64,000 nt of DNA, from contig NC_067483.1 in the NCBI RefSeq assembly GCF_947179515.1, forward strand, positions 85,591,072-85,655,071, in the 5' to 3' direction. The DNA is from Apodemus sylvaticus (lineage: Eukaryota > Chordata > Mammalia > Rodentia > Muridae). The stretch's first letter is position 1. Each line of letters opens with the position of its first letter. The translations under genes were made by a program, and so were the position numbers. This document shows, one piece after another, positions 57,101 to 64,000 of this stretch. The notes under the pieces are model-generated. The model was not told the DNA's origin, searched no databases, and saw only the letters and a list, made by a program, of their open reading frames with translations.

Positions 57101-57516
57101 TTTTTTATTCGATATGATTTTTTATTTACATTTCAAATGATTTCCCCTTTTCTAGCCCCCCACTCCTCGAAAGTCTCATAAGCCCCTTTCTCTTCCCCTG
57201 TCCTCCCACCCACCCCTTCCCACTTCCCCGTTCTGGTTTTGCCGAATACTGCTTCACTGAGTCTTTCCAGAACAAGGGGCCACTCCTCCTTTCTTCTTGT
57301 ACCTCATTTGATGTGTGGGTTATGTTTTGGGTATTCCAGTTTTCTAGGTTAATATCCACTTATTAGTGAGTGCATACCATGATTCACCTTTTGATTCTGG
57401 GTTACCTCACTCAGTATGATGTTCTCTAGCTCCATCCATTTGCCTAAGAATTTCATGAATTCATTGTTTCTAATGGCTGAATAGTACTCCATTGTGTAGA
57501 TATACCACATTTTTTG
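57101..57516 (-). mobile_element. 5'-truncated L1 (ORF2 C-terminus and 3' end)
   Basis: On the minus strand the end of ORF2 (…MEYYSAIRNNEFMKFLGKWM…) is followed by a short 3' part and a poly(A) (T-run on plus at about 57097-57106). A 16-bp duplication TAGCCTCTGTATCTTT lies at 57084-57099 and 57517-57532, the mark of target-primed insertion. Confidence 0.93.
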
Positions 57517-57768
57517 TAGCCTCTGTATCTTTGTGTGTAACTTTATCACACATCTGACTTTGTGAATTGTGTGTCCATGAGCACATGTGGAGGTTAAACA
57601 GCCTCAGGTGCTGTTTCTTGGGTGTTCCTTACTTTTTTTTTTTTTTTTTAATGAGTTTTCTAACTGGCCAAGAACTCACCAGAAGGCTAAATTGGCTGGC
57701 TTGTGAGCCGCATGGATCCATCAATCTCTGCTTGTCCTGTGTTTCCATTACAAATATTTACAAATGCT

Positions 57769-58085
57769 TGAGACTGGAGAGATGGCTTAGTCATTAAGAG
57801 CACTGACTACCCTTCCAGAAGGACCCAGGTTCGAGTCCCAGCACCCACAGAGCAGCTAACAACAGTCCCTCCAGTTCCAGGGAATCCAGTACTCCCACAA
57901 AGACATCCATGCAGGTAAAACACAAATGCACGCCGGGCAGTGGTGGAGCATGCCTGTAATTCCAGCACTCTGGGAGGCAGAGGTAGACGGGTTTCTGAGT
58001 TCGAGGCCAGCCTGGTCTACACAGTGAGTTCCAGGACAGCCAGGGCTACATAGAGAAACCCTGTCTCAAAAACAAAACAAACAAA
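57769..58085 (+). repeat. B3 SINE followed by a B1 SINE
   Basis: The B3 (GACTGGAGAGATGGCTTAGT ... CATCCATGCAGGTAAAACAC) runs to 57930. The B1 starts CGCCGGGCAGTGGTGGAGCA and ends CCCTGTCTC with an AAAACA tail. Confidence 0.93.
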
Positions 58086-58109
58086 ACAAAAAACATCAAA
58101 AAACCATAG

Positions 58110-58190
58110 GCTCTGGAGAGTGAACTCAGATCCTCATGCTTGCCAGGTAAGCACTTTTCCAACAGAGCCACCCTGCTATACCCAACTTTT
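58110..58190 (-). repeat. B4-like SINE remnant
   Basis: GAACTCAGATCCTCATGCTT, then GGTAAGCACTTTTCCAACAG and AGCCACCCTGC, the reverse of a tRNA-like head. Confidence 0.55.
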
Positions 58191-58514
58191 TGAATTATTT
58201 AAAAAATTTAAAATTAAAGTTTAAAATTTGATTTGTTTTTCTTTATTCTTGTTTTACCTGCAAATATGTACTTTGTTGTTGTTTGGTTGCTTCGTTGTTT
58301 AGTTGATTAGTCGATTTTGAGACAGAATCTGATGTTGACCAAGCTTGTCCTGAATTCCCGATCTTTACTCCTTCCTTAAGTTGACATGCCTTTTAAAGGC
58401 TCATCTCACTAAATGGGGACCCATCCAGAAAGTTCAGTTACTTCACTATAGAAAGACTTTTAGTTACATCTATAGTCTTCTGCCATATTATATATTCACA
58501 GATTTGGGGCATTA

Positions 58515-58615
58515 AGTGGCTAACAACCATCTATAATGAGATCCTATCCCCTCTCTGGTATGTCTGAAGACAGGGGCAGTGTACTCATATAAATAAAATT
58601 AATAAATCTCAAAAA
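58515..58615 (+). repeat. B2 SINE, 3' half
   Basis: TGGCTAACAACCATCTATAA through GTGTACTCATATAAATAAA. Confidence 0.88.
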
Positions 58616-60559
58616 AAGAAAAGGACAAAGATTAAAAAAAAGAAGAAGAATTCTTAGCTGTTAGAACTGCTTTAGCCTATCTCTGACTTTCAGTATTGGT
58701 TGCCTCTTGTATTTCTCGGAATTGGATCAGATATTTAAAAGCCAGCTGAGGCTGAGAACAGGAACTGGGCTACCAGAGTGAGAAGAGAAGGAAGTTGGTG
58801 GAGAAGATATTGTTAGGAGACAGTTGAGGTGTGGGAAGCTGAGCTGAGCAGGTAGGCTAGAACAGATGTTATAGTTTGGAGCCACTAGTTTTGGGAAAAC
58901 TGGGAGAAGGAATAATTTAAGCAGACTGTTGGGGAGCTGAGGGAAGAACTAGGGTAGGGAGAAATGTTTGAAGGGGCTGGCAGGGAGTTTAGAGAACTGC
59001 TTACTGTTCCAAGACAGTGGTGATTTTCCATAGGGAATGATGCTACCCACATTCAGAATGGGTCTTCCCTTCTCAGTTCAGCCTCTCTGGTAATGCCCTC
59101 AAAGGCATGGGAGGTGTATCACTTAGGAGATTCTAAATATTGTCAAGCTTACAATCAGATTAACTATTACAAGTCAACCCTTTGTCTGCATGATACCCAA
59201 ACTTATTTTTAAGTCATAACTTTCTGCCTCTGGACACCTTAGGCTCATACCCACCTTAATGCAAAATGTATTCATTTCAAAATCAAATTTCAAAGCTGTT
59301 AAAAATTCCAGAGTGTCTTCTGAGACTCTTGAGTACTCTGAACCCCGACAGAGTTGAAGAACAAGTTGTATATTTCCTGTGTACAATGGTACAGGATAAA
59401 AAAAGCCATTTCCAAAAGAAAAAAATGGGAACATAGCAAAGAGATTGTGGTTCCACATTTTGCCTTGCCATTGGGGAACTCCACTTGGGCCAACAAAATG
59501 CAGAAGCTACATTCCCTCACCGCCATCAGGGTGTGGGGACAGCAGAACACAGCTTTAGGAAGGCCTTGGGACATTGCACTAGCCATAGGATACTGTAAAC
59601 AAGGCTTACCAGCTCATCCTCATAGGAGCTTGGAAGGCAATGCATATGCTTTGTAGACCACTCAATGATGTTTAGAAGGGAACAGTGTTAACAACTAGGC
59701 TAGAAAACATTCCTATGCTATTGGGGTTGGAGGCAGAGGGGTGATGTAGTTGCTTTCTGCCCATGTTCTAAGAACTTACCTGAGCCTAAATAGAAATGTA
59801 ATGGACTAATTTCTTTGGCAGAGGAGAATTTCAAGATAGCCTAATATTTACTTTGTTATGCGGTTATTAGTAATTACTCTTAAGTAAATCTACAGGGAAA
59901 AAGAGCAACTGGACAAAAAGAAAACGTGAAGAGGGAAAAAAAGACACCAGGAGACTTACTGTTTCAGCTAATGCTGTAAGAGATAAGGAGATTAATACTG
60001 AAATAAAGGGAGGGCTACCAACTTGTGACTGGAAAAGGTCTAAGCAGTTTTCTGATAAACAGAAGCTTCTGCATTTAAAGTGATCAAATATCTTTCTCAA
60101 ACTGACAGCGAAACTTGGCTGTCCATGTGGACACTGCTTTCAGAGTCATGAAGGATAATAGAATCTTCCACAGTTTCTGAGAGTCGGCTAGTATATGAGA
60201 CCAACTAGAATATGGCATGGGTGTCCTTCCATAGAGACCATTGTCTGAAGCTGTGGAAGTGAAGCTCTGTTGTGTTAGAGATCCCAAGATTTTGGAGCTC
60301 TGAGAGCCATGGGACATCTCTCCCTAGAGTTGTGTATGGGGAATGAAACCAGCCCAAGAGTCAAAAGTATGCTACCAGCAGCAAAACTGGAAGGGCAGAG
60401 TGATCTAAACCCTTTTACATCAGGCATGGAACTATGGGGTTTGGAGTTTGTCCTGGTGAGTTTCTGTTTGTCTTCCTTGAGTCCAGTATTCTCACTCTAC
60501 CCTGATCCCTCCTTTTGGTATAGTAGTGTATATTCTGTGCCATTGTATTTTGGAAGTAA
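58616..60559. other. Desi2 intron 1; probably includes MaLR internal sequence toward its end
   Basis: No coding exon is seen. The region leads into a MaLR internal 3' end, so some of it may be MaLR internal DNA, but I cannot define the start. Confidence 0.4.
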
Positions 60560-61757
60560 ATTGCTTTTCTATTTTACAGGGGGTTACAATTAAGAGATTA
60601 TGGAGTCTGAGATGACACTCTGGACTTTTAAGCAGCATTGAGACTAAAAGGCTAAGGGGACTTTTGAATCTTGGAATCCCCTAAATATCTTTTGTGTTAT
60701 GATATGACCATACATCTATAGGGGCTAGGGGAGTGGAATGTGGTGGTTTGAATAACACAAGCAGTTTTGGACGGCCCTGGTGCCATTTGCATTTTGATGC
60801 TAATTCAGCTTCCCTGAGAGAGGGGCTGCCTGAGACTAGTAGTGAATCCTGTTCTCAGGACTTCATGAGAACCTTCTGAAGAATAAAGAAACCAATCAAT
60901 GGGCAAATAGGCAGGACTTCTGGGTAGGAGGGAGGAAGAGAGGCAGCAGGAAAGAGACACAGGCTTTGGGATTCACACATCAGGAGAACAAGGTGTAATT
61001 ACTAGTGACCCCTAGCTTTTTGGCACAAGAGTATTTAGATTTATATGGCTTACAAGATTAGGATTCTAGTTTTTGCGCCCAGCAATTAAGTTACCATTGA
61101 CTCAGAACTAAGTTTGTGTGGTGTTTTCTCTCACACTGTGGCTCTACTGTGTTCCAGAGAGAAAGGTACGGTGGGAAAGTTTGGGTTTGCCAGAAGTGCA
61201 CCCCAAAAGGTCGTAGGAATTTTGGAGCATGGGGCTAGTGTGGTAGCAACCTGCCAATGGGAACTTAGCGATCAGGGCGGAAAGATTTTGGAGCTCTGAG
61301 AGAGTCTCCAAGAGATGAGAACAGACTAGCCATGCCCCCCTCCCAGTGACTGGGCAGCCAGACTGCCAGGGCCTGCCAGCGTAGTGTGAATTGCATTCTT
61401 TTTAAATATTTCCTGCAACCACATGCCCCTCCATAATCCTAGGCATTTGACACTTGTTCCCCAGTTTATGGCACTGCTTAGGTAGGATTAGAAGGTGGTC
61501 TTGCTGGAGGAAATAGGTCACTGAAAGCTGGTTTTGAAGTTACAAAAGCCACGTGTCCTTTCCAGTTTGCTTTCTCTGTTTCCAGCTTAAGGTTCAAGAT
61601 ATGAGTTCTCAGTAGCTCTAGATCCTACTACCATGTTTCCCCACTGTGACGGAGAGAGTCTTAGCCCTCTGGAACTAAAAGCCCCAAATAAACACTTTCT
61701 TCTCAAAGTTGTCTTGGCCATGGTGTTATAGCACAGTAATGGAAAAGTAACTAAGGG
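60560..61757 (+). mobile_element. MaLR internal 3' end and 3' LTR, LTR split by another LTR
   Basis: GGGGCTAGGGGAGTGGAA precedes TGTGGTGGTTTGAATA at 60739, the same junction as at 6931-6943. The LTR breaks off near 60755 and resumes near 61430 (CACTTGTTCCCCAGTTTATG), with AAATAAACACTTTCTTCTC near 61687 and an ACTAAGGGA end. Confidence 0.7.
60755..61425 (+). mobile_element. LTR of the three-copy family (copy C)
   Basis: CAGTTTTGGACGGCCCTGG, GCATTTTGATGCTAATTC, GAATAAAGAAACCAATCAAT and GGGCAAATAGGCAGGACTTC match the order of copy B. Ends are approximate and no target duplication is clear. Confidence 0.65.
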
Positions 61758-62308
61758 AGACTAGATTGTGACAGCCTTGAGTAGGCCATTCCCTCTGGAG
61801 CAGCACATGTGACCTTGCTCTTGGGCCAGCTGGACTCAGTGCCTGTAGCTTTCTTAGGTAGGCATCCCATAGTCCTGGGGATCTCTGTTGTAGCTGGCTC
61901 CACCTTCATGGCCTTTATACTGTGACTTCTTAGGGTCACCTTGCAGAGATCAAATCCTGACACAATTGCCTGGCCTCCGTGGCCTTCTGGAACCATGGTG
62001 GCTGGCCTCATGATGCTTTCTTGTTTTTCATACCTGCAAAACTAGTACTGTTTGAGTAACGATGCCAAGTTTTGTGGTATCAGGTGTAGCTGGTCCCCTT
62101 ATACCACAGCTATGACTTCCATGTAGCGTGGCAATTCAGGCTCAGAACACACTTTCCTAGGCATGTGGGGGTTTGTTGTTGTTATTGTTTGTTTTGTGGT
62201 TTTTTGTTTGTTTTGATCAAGGAATCTTCTCTTCATTCCAGTTCAGGCTCTCTGTTCTTTTAAAGTTGCACTTTTCCCAATAGTCTTCAATAGGCAGAGG
62301 AGATGATT

Positions 62309-62310
62309 AT

Positions 62311-62356
<46 letters not shown>
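62309..62356. repeat. (TGA)n microsatellite
   Basis: About 15 uninterrupted GAT/TGA triplets. Confidence 0.98.
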
Positions 62357-62958
62357 CTTAATCAAGGATACCTTTCCTGTTAATGTCATTACAGAAAGCA
62401 AGTTTTCTCTTTAAAGGTACTAGTCTCTAACAATTGCAACTGCTGTCTTCACTTGTGCCCTTTCTGCATCTTTATCATGTGTGTGTGTTGCATGATGGAT
62501 TATCCTGAGGTCATGCGATAGCATACATTTGGAGCTAAGAGGACAACGTTGTGCACTCAGATCTCTCCTTTTTCTTTACATGAGCTATGGAACCAAACTA
62601 GACTTCCAGGCTTTTGTGGCAAGCATGTTTACCACATAGGCATCTCCCTGACCCCTTTTCTGCATTCTTAAACTCACAGTCCTTTCCTTGCCAAACAGTA
62701 CCTTTTTCATAATTTCCTGGTCTCTTCTGTACTGTACGTCTTACTAAGAGTGGTAAACAGTAGTAACTAGGCTACTACCTTAGTCCACTACTTTCGAGCC
62801 ACCCTCACTTATACTTTCAGGACAGAGGCAGAGTGGAGCTAGGTTTTTTACCAGCTGTGATACAAATGAATTCTAGCCCAGATCTCAGTAGGGTCCTCTT
62901 TTCCCTCTGAAACAAGGGCTTGGGCTCCCCAATGACTGCATTTCTCTTGGCATTTTTA
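62357..62958. other. Desi2 intron 1, unassigned
   Basis: A weak antisense SINE-like stretch may lie at 62530-62660 (ACCACATAGGCATCTCCCTG). Nothing else is recognised. Confidence 0.4.
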
Positions 62959-63300
62959 TTAGCTACTTTTCTGTTGCTGTAATAAAACACTCTGACCAGA
63001 ACAACTTAGCAGAAGGGATGTGGTGTGGTATTTGGCTTATACTTTCAGGTCACAATTCATCATTGAAGGAAGTCAGGAAGTCAGACATTGTGGAGGAACC
63101 CTACTTACTGGCTCACTGTGGCTCACATCACTGGGCAGCTAGCTGCCTTTCTTGTACAGCTCTGCCTAGGGATAGCACCACTCACACTTAGCATCAGACA
63201 GCAATCAAGATAATGCTCTAGACATACCCACAGGCCAATCTGATCTATGCAGGTTTTCAATTGAGGTACCCTATTCCTAGGTAACTATAGGCTATATATT
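62959..63300 (-). mobile_element. MaLR/ERVL-type LTR, diverged
   Basis: Same order as 48296-48696: TTTCTGTTGCTGTAATAAAA, CATTGAAGGAAGTCAGGAAG, CTAGGGATAGCACCACTCAC and TTTTCAATTGAGGTACCC. Confidence 0.72.
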
Positions 63301-63316
63301 ACGTTAATAAAAACAA

Positions 63317-63475
63317 TGGCAGGGCAGTGGCGTCGCATGCCTGTAATCCTAGCACTTGGGAGGCAGAGGCAGGCGGATTTCTGAGTTCAAGGCCAGCCTG
63401 GTCTACAGAGTGAGTTCTAGGACAGCCGGAGCTACACAGAGAAACCCTGTCTCGGAAAAAACCAAAAAAAAAAAG
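63317..63475 (+). repeat. B1 SINE
   Basis: GGCAGGGCAGTGGCGTCGCA through AGAAACCCTGTCTCGG, with an A-rich tail. Confidence 0.96.
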
Positions 63476-64000
63476 CAGCACAGTATCCTGTTCTAAATTC
63501 CTACCAGAATCGTCTTTTCTCACTAAATTATGGTGTTATCATTTCAATACTGAATTCTTGCTAATACACAATTATTAATTTTAATTTCACTACTACACTA
63601 TTCTAATTATTGCAATTTCATATTATATTTAGTATCTACACTAGTTTCTCTTTACTATAATTTCAAAGTTTTCTTGGCTTTATTTTCTTTTCTAGAAGTA
63701 TATTTTTTTTTTAGTCTTAGAAAAGCAATCCTATAGACTTTGTGTGTTTTAAAATATAATGTAAAATTTATCATCTTGGATATTCCTGTGTACTTAGTAA
63801 TATTAAGTATACGCACATCATTTTCAACCATCCTCCAGAACATTTTTCATCTTGCAAGTTAGAAGTATATGTTCTGCTTCCTGCCCTGTAAATTTGACTG
63901 AACACTTCATATAGGTTTCAGCCTTTTTGATTCCTCATTGTACCCTCCTCAGTGTCCATTCATCTTATAATATGTATAAGAATTTCCTCCTTTAAGGCTG
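63476..64000. other. AT-rich Desi2 intron 1, nothing recognised
   Basis: No exon or repeat I can name. Confidence 0.5.

Larger units (their letters stand above)
52884..64000 (+). other. Desi2: Desi2 intron 1 (continues past the window)
   Basis: A GTGAGT donor opens it. No sequence in the remaining 11 kb encodes the expected next Desi2 residues, so exon 2 lies outside. The first kilobase is GC-rich, the rest AT-rich with repeats listed separately. Confidence 0.85.

Noticed and set aside
62309..62356. Evenly spaced short repeats suggesting an array
   Set aside because: It is a simple TGA microsatellite without spacers, so not a CRISPR or satellite array.
53300..64000. Search for Desi2 exon 2
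   Set aside because: No stretch encodes the expected continuation after MGANQLVVLNVYDM with an acceptor in phase 0, so it must lie beyond 64000.

Overview
The window looks like Mus musculus DNA or a very close relative. It is dense in B1, B2 and B3 SINEs, MaLR and MT2 LTRs, and it holds a MERVL-type provirus with a tRNA-Leu primer site, a combination typical of mouse. It carries the 3' part of one protein-coding gene and the first exon of a second, both on the plus strand. Everything else is intron or intergenic DNA made largely of retroelements. I found no bacterial-type gene, CRISPR array, tRNA or rRNA gene.

Gene 1 (1 to about 42,260) is the 3' end of a Catspere gene (CatSper channel auxiliary subunit epsilon; human CATSPERE/C1orf101). 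I recovered ten coding exons from splice signals and phase: 3514-3574, 4589-4641, 23740-23790, 25125-25158, 25226-25305, 29282-29381, 33787-33873, 37239-37396, 40134-40187 and 41820-41973. Every junction keeps one open frame of about 276 residues. It ends in an extracellular segment with three N-glycosylation sequons, one transmembrane helix, a short basic tail and a stop. A poly(A) signal lies at 42232-42237. Mouse has two Catspere loci; adjacency to Desi2 suggests Catspere2, but I cannot prove which copy this is.

Gene 2 (about 52,430 to beyond 64,000) is Desi2. A CpG-island promoter with ZNF143-like, CCAAT and YY1 motifs leads to the first coding exon (52842-52883, 14 codons) and a strong donor. 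Intron 1 fills the rest of the window. Catspere and Desi2 are in tandem, about 10 kb apart, the order known for human CATSPERE-DESI2.

The most striking structure is the 19.1-kb Catspere intron 4642-23739. An old non-coding ERVK-like provirus (4677-16433) begins 35 bp after a splice donor. Inside it sit an ORR1-type MaLR element (in its 5' LTR), a MERVL provirus on the minus strand (8153-13643, target duplication GGGAG), a solo LTR (14224-14655, TAAATC) and a B1 (in its 3' LTR). Next comes a long antisense L1 (16490-22436), itself interrupted by a solo LTR (16839-17206, CTCCAC), a B2, a B1 and an unidentified block of about 830 bp. All the retroviral reading frames are broken.

The intergenic 42.3-52.3 kb holds more MaLR LTRs, a solo LTR with perfect 6-bp duplication (47216-47672), SINEs and long microsatellites. 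Desi2 intron 1 holds a 5'-truncated L1 with a 16-bp target duplication, a MaLR element split by another LTR, and a TGA repeat. Repeat family names come from sequence recall without a database search, so subfamily labels are tentative. I did not find a credible undescribed biological system; the points worth following are in the findings.
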